DNA of 60,570 nt, taken from Mesorhizobium sp. (lineage in GTDB: Bacteria; Pseudomonadota; Alphaproteobacteria; Rhizobiales; Rhizobiaceae). The notes beneath the pieces were generated by a model. It searched no databases and was not told the DNA's origin. It worked only from the letters and a program-made list of their open reading frames with translations. Made by a program: the position numbers and the translations under genes. Every line of letters starts with the position of its first letter. Positions within the stretch are counted from its first letter, which is position 1. Positions 1-10,583 of the stretch are shown in pieces. The stretch covers positions 1 through 60,570 of the forward strand of contig SAPZ01000031.1 of the NCBI GenBank assembly GCA_004020875.1, in the 5' to 3' direction.

Positions 1-676
1 GGACAAGCTCGTAGGAGCCTTCCGCGAACAGCTTCAGCACCTGATCGTCCGACATCGGCTTGGACGCGGGCGCCGGAACGGACGGAGCGCCGGCCGGCCC
101 TTTCGCGGCAGGCGTCGCCTTGGCGCCGCCGGAAGAGATCGCCGCCTCGACGTCGACCTTCACCACGCGGCCATGCGGACCGGAACCCGTCAGCGCCGTC
201 ACGTCGACGCCGGCATCCTTGGCGATGCGGCGGGCCAGCGGCGACGCGAATACACGATCGCCGGCGGCGTGGCCGTTGGCGACGGGAGCAGGCTCGGCCT
301 TCGCCGGCGCGGGCGCCGCGGCTGCTGGCTTGGGTGGCTCCTTGGTGGCTTCGGCCTTCGCAGCATCCGCCTTCGGCGCTTCGGCCTTTGGCACGGCGCT
401 GCCACCGCTCTTGGCTGCGGCGCCGGCATCCTCGCCCTCGCCGGCCAGGATGGCGATCAGTGCGTTGACCTTGACGCCTTCGGTGCCGGCCGGAACCACC
501 AGCTTGGCGACCGTGCCTTCATCGACGGCTTCGACTTCCATCGTCGCCTTGTCGGTTTCGATCTCGGCGATCACGTCGCCGGGCGAAACCTTGTCGCCTT
601 CCTTGACCAGCCATTTCGACAAATTGCCCTCTTCCATCGTCGGAGAGAGCGCCGGCATGGTGATGTTGATTGGCAT
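1..676 (-). CDS. pdhC: Pyruvate dehydrogenase E2, dihydrolipoamide acetyltransferase (N-terminal part, cut by window edge)
   Basis: E2 transfers the acetyl group from lipoyl-lysine to CoA in the cytoplasmic pyruvate dehydrogenase complex. The visible part starts MPINITMPALSPTMEEG and shows one lipoyl domain (about residues 1-80) with the lipoylated lysine in ETDKATME. An Ala/Pro/Lys-rich linker follows, then the start of the peripheral subunit-binding domain; the catalytic domain lies beyond base 1. The ATG at 676 has a GGGAGGAC Shine-Dalgarno. It is the last visible gene of pdhA-pdhB-pdhC, 18 bases after pdhB. Identity is secure from the lipoyl domain plus the operon; only completeness is unknown. 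Confidence 0.95.
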   Translation of the reverse strand, partial: MPINITMPALSPTMEEGNLSKWLVKEGDKVSPGDVIAEIETDKATMEVEAVDEGTVAKLVVPAGTEGVKVNALIAILAGEGEDAGAAAKSGGSAVPKAEAPKADAAKAEATKEPPKPAAAAPAPAKAEPAPVANGHAAGDRVFASPLARRIAKDAGVDVTALTGSGPHGRVVKVDVEAAISSGGAKATPAAKGPAGAPSVPAPASKPMSDDQVLKLFAEGSYELV

Positions 677-694
677 GATGTCCTCCCGACCGGC

Positions 695-2080
<1,386 letters not shown>

Positions 2081-2095
2081 GTCCTTGCCCTCTCC

Positions 2096-3151
2096 TTAGA
2101 GTACGATGTCGGTCCAGAGCTCGGACGGATCCGGCTCGGCGTCGTTCTGGGCGAATTCGGCGGCGTCGGCGACGATGTCGCGGACTTCCTTGTCGATGGC
2201 CTTGAGCTCGTCCTCGCTTGCCCATTTCTTGTCGAGCAGCCGCACGCGAACCTGCTCGATCGGGTCGTGCTCGGAGCGCATCTTCTGCACCTCCTCCTTG
2301 GAGCGGTACTTCGCCGGGTCGGACATCGAATGGCCGCGGTAGCGGTAGGTCTGCATTTCCAGGATCAGCGGCCCGTTGCCGGCGCGGCACCATTCGGTGG
2401 CGATGTCGGCGGCCGACTTCACGGCTCGGACGTCCATGCCGTCGACCTGGATGCCGGGGATCTTGAAGGAGGCGCCGCGATGCGAGAAGTCGGTCTCGGC
2501 CGACGAGCGCGACACGGACGTGCCCATGGCGTAGCGGTTGTTCTCGATGATGTAGATCACCGGCAGTTTCCACAGCGAGGCCATGTTGAAGCTTTCATAG
2601 ACCTGGCCCTGGTTGGCGGCGCCGTCGCCGAAATAGGTCAGCGAGACGTTCTTGTTGCCGCGGTAGCGATTGGCGAAAGCGAGACCGGTCCCGAGCGACA
2701 CCTGGGCGCCGACAATGCCGTGGCCGCCATAGAAATGCTTCTCCTTGGAGAACATGTGCATGGAGCCGCCCTTGCCCTTGGACAGGCCGCCGCGGCGGCC
2801 GGTGAGCTCGGCCATGACGCCGCGCGGCGACAGGTCCATCGCCAGCATGTGGCCGTGGTCGCGATAGGCGGTGATCATCTGGTCGCCTTCGACCAGCGCC
2901 ATCTTCATGCCGGTGACGACGGCCTCCTGGCCGATATAGAGATGGCAGAAGCCGCCGATGAAACCCATGCCGTAAAGCTGGCCGGCCTTCTCCTCGAAGC
3001 GGCGGATCAAGAGCATATGCCGGTAGGCCGAGAGCTCTTCTTCCTTGGTGAAATCAGCGGGTTTGGGCGCTGACAGATTGGGCTGCTTGTCGGATCTGGA
3101 TTTGTTGTCGGATCTGGATTTGGCGGGCGCTTTTTTGGCGGCGGTGGCCAT
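2096..3151 (-). CDS. pdhA: Pyruvate dehydrogenase E1 component, alpha subunit
   Basis: This is the thiamine-diphosphate-binding half of E1. The 351-residue product carries the cofactor motif GDGAANQG followed about 28 residues later by ENNRYAMGT, and the YRYRGHSMSDP segment typical of E1-alpha phosphorylation-loop regions. The N-terminus (about 1-35) is a Lys/Ser/Ala-rich tail with two short RSDNKSRSDK-type repeats, probably disordered. The length fits the family. It is the first gene of the pdh operon. The 176-bp gap to the FtsB-like gene should hold the operon promoter, which I could not assign to clear -35/-10 boxes. Confidence 0.97.
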   Translation of the reverse strand: MATAAKKAPAKSRSDNKSRSDKQPNLSAPKPADFTKEEELSAYRHMLLIRRFEEKAGQLYGMGFIGGFCHLYIGQEAVVTGMKMALVEGDQMITAYRDHGHMLAMDLSPRGVMAELTGRRGGLSKGKGGSMHMFSKEKHFYGGHGIVGAQVSLGTGLAFANRYRGNKNVSLTYFGDGAANQGQVYESFNMASLWKLPVIYIIENNRYAMGTSVSRSSAETDFSHRGASFKIPGIQVDGMDVRAVKSAADIATEWCRAGNGPLILEMQTYRYRGHSMSDPAKYRSKEEVQKMRSEHDPIEQVRVRLLDKKWASEDELKAIDKEVRDIVADAAEFAQNDAEPDPSELWTDIVL

Positions 3152-3313
3152 GCATCACTCCCTGTTGGCGTCTCTTTGCGGACATTCAGGGAGAGCAAAA
3201 GGTCTCTCCACCGATTTGCGCGAGGCTAACATGCAAGGATGGATTGCGCCATGCCGAAAAATGCATGGCTGGCATGCATCTAAGCAGTTAGAATCATTAC
3301 GAATAAGCTCGAT

Positions 3314-3330
3314 TAACCGAAATTCGGTTA
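3314..3330. promoter_or_regulatory. 17-bp perfect dyad at the end of the ftsB-like gene, upstream of pdhA
   Basis: The arms TAACCGAA and TTCGGTTA are perfect 8-bp inverted repeats around one central base. The element includes the ftsB-like stop codon and lies about 165 bp upstream of the pdhA start. It could be a weak transcript-end hairpin, though there is no T-run, or a protein-binding site for pdh control. Only the symmetry is directly seen. Confidence 0.4.
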
Positions 3331-3651
3331 TTTCGTCTGAGTGGGCAGCATGATGGTGATTTCGTCGGGCTGGGACAGATTGAGCGCCTTTCGTGCCTGC
3401 TCGTCAAGCATATCCTTCTCCAGCGAGCCTTCATGCATCAGCTGGACACGGCGCTCGAAGTCGATCCGGCGCGCCTTGACAGCATCGAGTTGCGCCTGCA
3501 ACTCGGCCTTGCGAGCTTCAAAGCGGTACTTGGAATAGATGCCGAATTCGCCGTGATAGGCATGGAAGCCGAAATAGGCCAGGAACAGCACGCAGAGCGA
3601 AGGAATGATCAGCCTGCCGGTGTTTCTCTGCTTGTGCTGACGTGTCCACAT
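3328..3651 (-). CDS. FtsB/DivIC-like septum formation initiator
   Basis: This is a small bitopic division protein of 107 residues. A short basic cytoplasmic tail (MWTRQHKQRNTGR) is followed by one membrane segment (about residues 14-32), then a periplasmic coiled coil (about 40-85, rich in Glu, Lys, Leu and Arg). That is the FtsB/DivIC plan. FtsB-type proteins bridge FtsL/FtsQ and the septal synthase. An in-frame ATG further upstream (3786) would add 45 residues that look like non-coding translation, so I chose 3651. It sits between eno and pdhA in the same direction, an arrangement usual for alphaproteobacteria. Confidence 0.88.
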   Translation of the reverse strand: MWTRQHKQRNTGRLIIPSLCVLFLAYFGFHAYHGEFGIYSKYRFEARKAELQAQLDAVKARRIDFERRVQLMHEGSLEKDMLDEQARKALNLSQPDEITIMLPTQTK

Positions 3652-3755
3652 GACCCGAACCCCTCGCGGCCGCGAACGCAAGCGGCCATGAGTCAGTTTT
3701 CGCCCGATTGTACTTAATGGACGGTTACGGGCGACCCCTCTCGGGGACGGGAAAC

Positions 3756-3782
3756 GAAAAAGGGCGGGATGCCCCGCCCTTT
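3756..3782 (-). terminator. Intrinsic terminator of eno
   Basis: On the minus strand a GC-rich hairpin (AGGGCGGG, short loop, CCCGCCCT) spans 3761-3780 and is followed directly by a T-run. It lies 25-50 bases downstream of the eno stop codon, the position expected for Rho-independent termination. Confidence 0.85.
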
Positions 3783-3806
3783 CCAAACTGTTTCAAACAG
3801 GCTGGA

Positions 3807-5081
<1,275 letters not shown>

Positions 5082-5281
5082 TTGCGATGTCCCCGATTGA
5101 TCGATTGAAGCGTCGCGCTCCTCTTAGCCAAAGCGGCGCAAAAGGCAATCGGCGGCGCCGCAATTATTGCCGCGGGCCGGATTCACGAAGCGCAAATTTT
5201 TGTCATCATAAGTCATGCGCATCGCGTGGCCTTCTGATCTATGGTCGCGTTCGCGCGGGGCGAAACAGGAGGAGTTTCGCC

Positions 5282-5404
5282 ATGTCCCAGTTGAGCGGTA
5301 TCGTGAGTTTGTTCCTGATCGCGGCAGCATTCCTGACGTCATGCGGCGATCAGAAGCCGCAGCAGAGTTCGCTGGAATTGTCCACGCTCCAAGCGGCGCA
5401 GTAG
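5282..5404 (+). CDS. Very small predicted lipoprotein (40 residues)
   Basis: The 40-codon frame encodes a hydrophobic signal segment (about residues 6-18) ending in the lipobox LTSC, with Cys21 as the lipidated residue. The predicted mature peptide is only 20 residues, Gln/Ser-rich. The ATG at 5282 is preceded at good spacing by AGGAGG, and the frame runs into a strong terminator 4 bases after the stop, so this looks like a complete transcription unit. The n-region lacks Lys/Arg, which is unusual for a signal peptide. Size and layout recall entericidin-like peptides, but I see no sequence basis to name it. Confidence 0.65.
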   Translation: MSQLSGIVSLFLIAAAFLTSCGDQKPQQSSLELSTLQAAQ

Positions 5405-5407
5405 TTC

Positions 5408-5453
5408 AAAAAGCCAACCGCCTCCGGGTTTTGCCCGGGAGCGGTTGGCTTTC
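5408..5453. terminator. Bidirectional terminator between convergent genes
   Basis: The long stem AAAGCCAACCGC.../...GCGGTTGGCTTT, with an inner CCGGG/CCCGGG pairing, sits between the lipoprotein stop (5404) and the PRC-barrel stop (5472). It has a T-run on the minus strand and a shorter one on the plus strand, so it can end both convergent transcripts. Confidence 0.85.
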
Positions 5454-5471
5454 AGTGCACCTATCAAGCGG

Positions 5472-5837
5472 TCAATGCCAATAGGGCTTCACGTGATAAT
5501 ACTGGAATGACGCATCGCGTGCGGCTTCGCCGTCCGCGCCGGTCAGTTCCTCGATCGAATAGGCGGGCGCGGCTTGGAGTTGCTCCTTGGTGAACGGCAC
5601 GACATAGCCGCCTTTGTTCTCGTCATAGTCGAGCGTCGCCCATGGAACGGCATGATACTTCTCGCCCATGCCGAGAAAGCCGCCGAAACCGATCACTGCG
5701 AACATGATGCCGTTCGACATCTTGTCGAGCATGACGTCTTCAATGCTGCCGATGCTGTCGCCTGCGGTGTTGTAAACCGATGTGCCGATAACGCGCGAGG
5801 CGGCGATGGCTTCTGTATGCCCGGACGGGGTGGTCAT
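5472..5837 (-). CDS. PRC-barrel domain protein
   Basis: This 121-residue soluble protein has a single PRC-barrel domain (about residues 10-90). The pattern ASRVIGTSVYNTAGDSIGSIEDVMLD is followed by IMFAVIGFGGFLGMGEKYHAVPW, as in many stand-alone rhizobial PRC-barrel proteins. PRC-barrels occur in photosynthetic reaction centre H subunits and in RimM; the role of these short free-standing versions is unknown, though many are stress-induced. ATG at 5837 follows GAGGAGC. It is monocistronic, ending at the shared terminator at 5408-5453. Confidence 0.85.
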   Translation of the reverse strand: MTTPSGHTEAIAASRVIGTSVYNTAGDSIGSIEDVMLDKMSNGIMFAVIGFGGFLGMGEKYHAVPWATLDYDENKGGYVVPFTKEQLQAAPAYSIEELTGADGEAARDASFQYYHVKPYWH

Positions 5838-5976
5838 GATGGTGCTCCTCTCGTTTGAAATGTCTGCATTGACAATGAGAGGAGCGCGCTAAGGTTCCCG
5901 ACGACCTTGCTCTGCTGTCGGTGAGGATAAGGCGACCATTAGGTTACGCCGTATGCGGCAATCTTGCCGTCCGAGA

Positions 5977-6822
5977 CTAGTGCCCCTTGGCGATGCGATC
6001 GAAGGCCATCAGCTTTTCCAGCAGCGCCGGCATGTCCTTCAACGGGACCATGTTCGGACCATCGGAGGATGTCGAGTTGTCGGGGTCCTGATGGGTCTCG
6101 ATGAAGACACCGGCCACACCGACGGCAACGGCCGCACGCGCCAGCGTTGCGACGAAGCGCCGCTCGCCGCCGGAGGAGCCGCCCTGCCCGCCCGGCTGCT
6201 GCACGGAATGGGTCGCGTCGAAGATCACCGGAGCGCCGATCTCGGCCATGATCGGCAAGGCGCGCATGTCCGAGACCAGCGTGTTGTAGCCGAACGAGAC
6301 GCCGCGCTCGGTGGCAAGCACGTTCGCATTGCCGGAGCCGGTGATCTTAGCGACGACATTCTTCATGTCCCAGGGCGCGAGGAACTGGCCCTTCTTCACA
6401 TTGATGACCTTGCCGGTCCTGGCCGCGGCGACCAGCATGTCGGTCTGCCGCGACAGAAAGGCCGGGATCTGCAGGACATCGACATGGGGCGCGACAACAG
6501 CGCATTGTTCCTCGGTGTGCACGTCGGTCAGCACCGGGAGTTCAAATTCCTTGCGCAGATCGTCGAAGATTGGCATCGCGGCGTCGAGGCCCGCACCGCG
6601 CGTCGCCGAAAGCGAGGTGCGGTTGGCTTTGTCGTAGCTGGTCTTGTAGACGAGGCCGATACCCAGCCGGTCCGTCAGTTCCTTCAGCGCGCCGGCCATG
6701 TCGAAAGCATGCTGGCGCGATTCAAGCTGGCATGGGCCGGCGATCAGCGACAGCGGCGCATTGTTGGCGAAGACGACCTTGCCGACCGTTACCGATGAAT
6801 TGGGCGCCAGGGGAATGCTCAT
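5977..6822 (-). CDS. kdsA: 3-deoxy-D-manno-octulosonate 8-phosphate (KDO-8-P) synthase
   Basis: Condenses phosphoenolpyruvate and arabinose 5-phosphate into KDO-8-phosphate for lipopolysaccharide inner core. The 281-residue protein has the family's TIM-barrel landmarks: LIAGPCQLES near the N-terminus, VYKTSYDKANRTS for substrate binding, LTDVHTEEQC, the LQIPAFLSRQTDM block and VIFDATHSVQQPGG toward the C-terminus. The metal-site Cys of the first block is present. The ATG (6822) overlaps the stop of the upstream VOC gene by 4 bases, so the pair is probably translationally coupled. Linkage to eno and pdh is common in rhizobia. Confidence 0.97.
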   Translation of the reverse strand: MSIPLAPNSSVTVGKVVFANNAPLSLIAGPCQLESRQHAFDMAGALKELTDRLGIGLVYKTSYDKANRTSLSATRGAGLDAAMPIFDDLRKEFELPVLTDVHTEEQCAVVAPHVDVLQIPAFLSRQTDMLVAAARTGKVINVKKGQFLAPWDMKNVVAKITGSGNANVLATERGVSFGYNTLVSDMRALPIMAEIGAPVIFDATHSVQQPGGQGGSSGGERRFVATLARAAVAVGVAGVFIETHQDPDNSTSSDGPNMVPLKDMPALLEKLMAFDRIAKGH

Positions 6823-7694
6823 GGGGTCTCCCGGAAGATGAAGGCGGCGCCCTGCCCGGGCGCCGGCGGAACGACGATATCATTGCCGCTCATGTTGTGT
6901 CGGACTGCGTTGTCTGCAAACAGGTGCCTGGCGGCAGCCTTGTCGCGGATCGAGAAGACAATGGCCGTGAAGCGCAGGTTCGGCGATGGCGCGACTGTCA
7001 GGCCAAAGCGCGAGCCATAGCGTTCGGACGAAAGAACGCTGAGGACTGCATTCGGCAGCCGCACGGCATCGCCATCGCCGGCGTCAGCTTCGGCGGCGGT
7101 CGCGATCAATCCGATCTGCGCCACGGGCCTGTCGCTGACGGCGATGATTTCGAGAATACCCGTCACGCCATTGGCGTGCGCCTGCAGCGCCGTGCGATCA
7201 ATCTTGGGCGCGTTGATGCGCTGGCAGGCGAAGAGGAAGGCCTCGTCGGCCTCCTTGTCGGATACGAATGCCAGCTTGAAGGAAGCCATGTCGCTTTTGC
7301 CGTTTGCGTCGGTAAAGGCGCGCGAGAAGCTCAGCATCTCGCCGGCCGAAAGACCGGCCTCGACATAGCGCGCATGATCGGCATCGGCATCGGCCGTTCC
7401 GAAGACGACCGCGGAAAAACCTTCATCGCCAAGGGCTTGGCGGTAGAGGCGGTCCCGCGCGACGAAGACATTGCCTTCGCTTATGGCGAGGTCCGCCGTC
7501 TGTTCATTACCGACCGCCAGCGGCTCCAGATAGGTGCCGTCGACGAAAAAGACGCAGGCATTCTCCGTGCCGAACGGGTGGATGCCCGTGGGCGCGACGA
7601 CAAAGCCGAGCGACGTCAGGCGCGCCCGGACGGCATCGAGGCTCCCTGTCGGCAGCACGAGGTGGTCGAGCGGATGAGCTGATTTTTTGATCAT
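6819..7694 (-). CDS. VOC (glyoxalase-like) family protein
   Basis: This 291-residue cytoplasmic protein opens with HPLDHLVLPTGSLDAVRARLTSLGF, the beta-alpha-beta opening of a vicinal-oxygen-chelate (glyoxalase/bleomycin-resistance/dioxygenase) fold with a likely metal His. The NACVFFVDGTYLEPLAV strand follows. A second, more divergent VOC-like half appears after about residue 150. The substrate is not deducible. It overlaps kdsA by 4 bases (ATGA), which suggests co-expression with KDO synthesis but not necessarily shared chemistry. The Shine-Dalgarno before the ATG at 7694 is weak; the N-terminal MIKKSAHPLDHL start fits the domain boundary well. Confidence 0.8.
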   Translation of the reverse strand: MIKKSAHPLDHLVLPTGSLDAVRARLTSLGFVVAPTGIHPFGTENACVFFVDGTYLEPLAVGNEQTADLAISEGNVFVARDRLYRQALGDEGFSAVVFGTADADADHARYVEAGLSAGEMLSFSRAFTDANGKSDMASFKLAFVSDKEADEAFLFACQRINAPKIDRTALQAHANGVTGILEIIAVSDRPVAQIGLIATAAEADAGDGDAVRLPNAVLSVLSSERYGSRFGLTVAPSPNLRFTAIVFSIRDKAAARHLFADNAVRHNMSGNDIVVPPAPGQGAAFIFRETP

Positions 7695-7764
7695 ACCGGC
7701 GCGGTTTGCCCTATTCCGACCCCCGGTTCAAGGGCGCCGGGCCGAGAGTGCACGCTTCGCCGGT

Positions 7765-8055
7765 TCAGGCCGCGGCCACGACATCGGCCGAATAGCGCAG
7801 TTCGCGCAGCGGCTTCACCTTGCTGGTCGTATCGGCATAAATCGGATGCGCCTTGTAAGCGGCAAGCGCCGCGTCGTCCTCGAACTCGGCATAGACGACC
7901 ACGTCGATCGCGTTGGAGAACAGATCGACCTTGGTGTTGAGCGTTACTTCGAAATGCTTCGAATGCGGAATTTTACTCAGCGCCAGCAGGCCCGAGCGCA
8001 CAGCCTCGACATCTTCCTTGCGCCGCACGCTGAAGAAAACGATGTGCCGGATCAA
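7765..8055 (-). CDS. Dabb (stress-responsive dimeric A/B barrel) family protein, TTG start
   Basis: A small ferredoxin-like dimeric alpha/beta barrel protein. The core reads IRHIVFFSVRRKEDVEAV... SKHFEVTLNTKVDLFSNAIDVVVYAEF...YKAHPIYAD, a classical Dabb pattern, but the ligand is unknown. Start choice: in-frame ATGs at 8115 and 8067 have no Shine-Dalgarno, while the TTG at 8055 is preceded by GGAGG (8061-8065) at 5-base spacing. It also gives the canonical MIRHIVFFS start, for a 96-residue product. I therefore prefer TTG. It is monocistronic between the VOC gene and a small membrane protein on the same strand. Confidence 0.82.
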   Translation of the reverse strand: MIRHIVFFSVRRKEDVEAVRSGLLALSKIPHSKHFEVTLNTKVDLFSNAIDVVVYAEFEDDAALAAYKAHPIYADTTSKVKPLRELRYSADVVAAA

Positions 8056-8157
8056 GCCAGCCTCCATGGTCGTCGGTTCAGCGGTGTATTTGTGGAAGCG
8101 ACGCGTGAGCGTCAACCGGAAATGATGTCGCGCCCGCGATATGCAACCGGCAAGGCT

Positions 8158-8286
8158 TTATCCGGTAACTTGGCGCACGATGCGCGACATTTCCCGCACG
8201 GTCACGTCGAGATAGTGACCGTGATTGTAGAGGCCATCCCAGATCAGGAAGAAGGCAATGGCTGCGATGACGATTACATAACGCAT
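8158..8286 (-). CDS. Small single-span membrane protein (42 residues), unknown
   Basis: The 43-codon frame starts MRYVIVIAAIAFFLIWDGLYNHGHY and continues LDVTVREMSRIVRQVTG. It has one hydrophobic segment (about residues 3-16), then an aromatic boundary and an amphipathic basic C-terminal helix. That is a plausible small inner-membrane peptide with the codon use of neighbouring genes. The Shine-Dalgarno is weak, so confidence is limited. It lies 102 bases upstream of the Dabb gene in the same direction and might be co-transcribed. I recognise no named family. Confidence 0.55.
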   Translation of the reverse strand: MRYVIVIAAIAFFLIWDGLYNHGHYLDVTVREMSRIVRQVTG

Positions 8287-8451
8287 GGCTAAAACTAGCG
8301 CATGTGGACGGCTGGAACCAGTGCGGAGCGGCGGCGGTCCTTCGAGTTCACGGCTTTTTGCGCCGTGCCGCTTGCTACGCGCCGGTCACTAAGCACTCGA
8401 CAACAGCGCCGTGACCAGCCCACCCAGACGGTCGCGCGAGGTGGCACAGCG

Positions 8452-10440
8452 TCAAAGCGTGATGCGATATCTGGCGAACCCTGCCTCGCCGCTGCCGGCC
8501 GGCTCGATCTTCAAGGACTTAACCTCGGCGATGAAATCCTTGGCCCTCGGTCCCGTCTCGAAGACGACGCTGGCGCCGGGCATCGGCGCGAACGACCAGT
8601 TGTCGTCGGCGGATGGATTGATCGTGCCCTCGCTGACGACATAGCGCACGATCACGTCGCGGTTGGTGTCCGGCGCCTCGTAGATGATCCTGGAGGCATT
8701 GATGCCGGGGAAATTGCCGCCGCCGCCGGCACGATAGTTGTTGGTGGCGACGACGAATTTCGCTGCCGGATCAATCGGCCTGCCGTCGAATTTCAAATCG
8801 ACGATACGGGTGGAGCCGGCATTCGCGACGCCGCCCTTGGCATCGTATTTCGGCGGCTGCGACAGGTCGATCCTGTAGGTGACGCCGTCGATGACGTCGA
8901 AGTTGTAGGATGGGAAATCGGCGTTGATCAGGGGCTGGTCCGCCTTGCCCGGCTCGATATGGTTGAAGACGCCGGCCGACATCTCCAGCCATTCCTTCAC
9001 CTCGGCGCCGGTGATTTCGACGGCGCGCACCGTGTTCGGGTAGAGATAGAGATCGGCGACGTTCTTGATGGCGATATTGCCCGCGGGAACGTCGGTATAG
9101 TAGTCGGCGCCGTTGCGGCCGCCGGCCTTGAAGGGCGCCGCCGCCGACAGGAGCGGCACGTCCTTCCACTTGGTGCTCTTCAAGATATCCTTGAGATACC
9201 AGCTCTGCGCCTGGTTGACGATCTGCACGGACGGATCGTCGGCCACCAGCGCGAAATAGGAATAGAGCGGCGCCGATGTCTTGCCGACGGGGCGGCGGAC
9301 ATAGGCGAGGGTCGCCTGATGGTCCTGCTCGAGCGCTGCGACGATGCGCTTGTCGTCGCCGACCTTCGCCTTGTTCTTGTTGTCGACGCGCTCATAGATC
9401 GGCCGCGCCTCGGAGGTGGCCGAGACGACTTGCCATTTCGAGCCGTCGCGCTCCAGAAGCAGATCGATCAGACCCATATGCGACCCCCAGAAGCCGCCCA
9501 TGACCGCCGGCTTGCCCTGCAGCGTGCCGTTCTCAGCGTCGACGCCTTGAAGCGCCTGGAAATCCTTCTTGCCGGGGAAGACCAGATGCTGGTGGCCGGT
9601 GAAGACTGCGTCGATGCCCTCGACGCCGGCGACGAAGAAGGAAGCGTTCTCCATCTTGTCGCCCTGCCTGATATCGATGCCTGAATGCGAAAGCGCGATG
9701 ATAATGTCGGCGCCCTCTTCCCTGATCTGCGGCACCCAGGCCTTTGCCGCCTCGACGATGTCGCGCGTCTGGACGTTGCCTTCGAGGTTCTTGAGATCCC
9801 AGACCATGATCTGCGGCGGGACGAAGCCGATGACGCCGATCCTGATCGGCTGCTCAGCCCCCGACCCGTCCTTGATCTTCCTGTCGAGGATTACATAGGG
9901 CTTGAGATAGAGCTTGTCGGCGCGCGGGCTGGTGGCAAGCGTGGTGCCGCGGATCAGGTTCGCGCAAACGAAGGGGAAATTGGCGCCGGCCAGCACCTTG
10001 TCGAGGAAGGAAAGGCCGTAGTTGAATTCATGGTTGCCGAGCGTCGAGCATTCATAGCCGAGCAGGTTCATGCCCTTCATGACCGGATGTAGGTCGCCAT
10101 CCTTCATGCCCCTCTCATAGGCGACATAGTCGCCCATCGGACTCCCCTGCAGGAGATCGCCATTGTCGATCAGCATCGAGTTGACGGCTTCCTTGCGCAC
10201 CGCGTCGATCAGCGAGGCCGTTCGCGACAGGCCCATCGTGTCGTTCGCTTTGTCGGCGTAGTAATCGTAAGGCAGCAGGTTCACATGGATGTCGGTGGTC
10301 TCCATGATCCGGAGATGCGCCTGGTTGGCCGCGGCGTGGGCGGAGAACGGATGCAGCATGATCAGCGCGCCGCCGGCAGCAATGCCGGCCAGGAATTCGC
10401 GACGGGAGAATTCGGGACGGAAGACAGGCAGTCGCGACAT
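8452..10440 (-). CDS. cpdB: Tat-exported bifunctional 2',3'-cyclic-nucleotide 2'-phosphodiesterase/3'-nucleotidase
   Basis: A periplasmic enzyme that hydrolyses 2',3'-cyclic nucleotides and 3'-nucleotides, scavenging nucleosides and phosphate. The 662-residue precursor has a twin-arginine signal (FSRREFLAG, hydrophobic core, likely cleavage near SAHAAA). The calcineurin-like metallophosphoesterase domain follows, with ETTDIHVNLLPYD, NGDLLQGSPMGD, TLGNHEFNYG and TGHQHLVFPG as metal-ligand blocks. The C-terminal 5'-nucleotidase domain contains PNTVRAVEITGAEVKEWLE. The ATG at 10440 has GAGGAG upstream; the in-frame extension to 10560 is not supported. It follows ndh on the same strand with a 143-bp gap. 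Confidence 0.93.
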   Translation of the reverse strand: MSRLPVFRPEFSRREFLAGIAAGGALIMLHPFSAHAAANQAHLRIMETTDIHVNLLPYDYYADKANDTMGLSRTASLIDAVRKEAVNSMLIDNGDLLQGSPMGDYVAYERGMKDGDLHPVMKGMNLLGYECSTLGNHEFNYGLSFLDKVLAGANFPFVCANLIRGTTLATSPRADKLYLKPYVILDRKIKDGSGAEQPIRIGVIGFVPPQIMVWDLKNLEGNVQTRDIVEAAKAWVPQIREEGADIIIALSHSGIDIRQGDKMENASFFVAGVEGIDAVFTGHQHLVFPGKKDFQALQGVDAENGTLQGKPAVMGGFWGSHMGLIDLLLERDGSKWQVVSATSEARPIYERVDNKNKAKVGDDKRIVAALEQDHQATLAYVRRPVGKTSAPLYSYFALVADDPSVQIVNQAQSWYLKDILKSTKWKDVPLLSAAAPFKAGGRNGADYYTDVPAGNIAIKNVADLYLYPNTVRAVEITGAEVKEWLEMSAGVFNHIEPGKADQPLINADFPSYNFDVIDGVTYRIDLSQPPKYDAKGGVANAGSTRIVDLKFDGRPIDPAAKFVVATNNYRAGGGGNFPGINASRIIYEAPDTNRDVIVRYVVSEGTINPSADDNWSFAPMPGASVVFETGPRAKDFIAEVKSLKIEPAGSGEAGFARYRITL

Positions 10441-10583
10441 TTTCGTCTCCTCTTCGACAACGCGACAACCCCTGCCCCCAGCGCATTGAGCATGGCGCTG
10501 AAGACCTTCCGAGTCCATGTGCCCTCGAAGCCTTTCGATCACGAGAAGGTGACGCGTCAATCAAGCAGGCAACGGCGAGGCGA

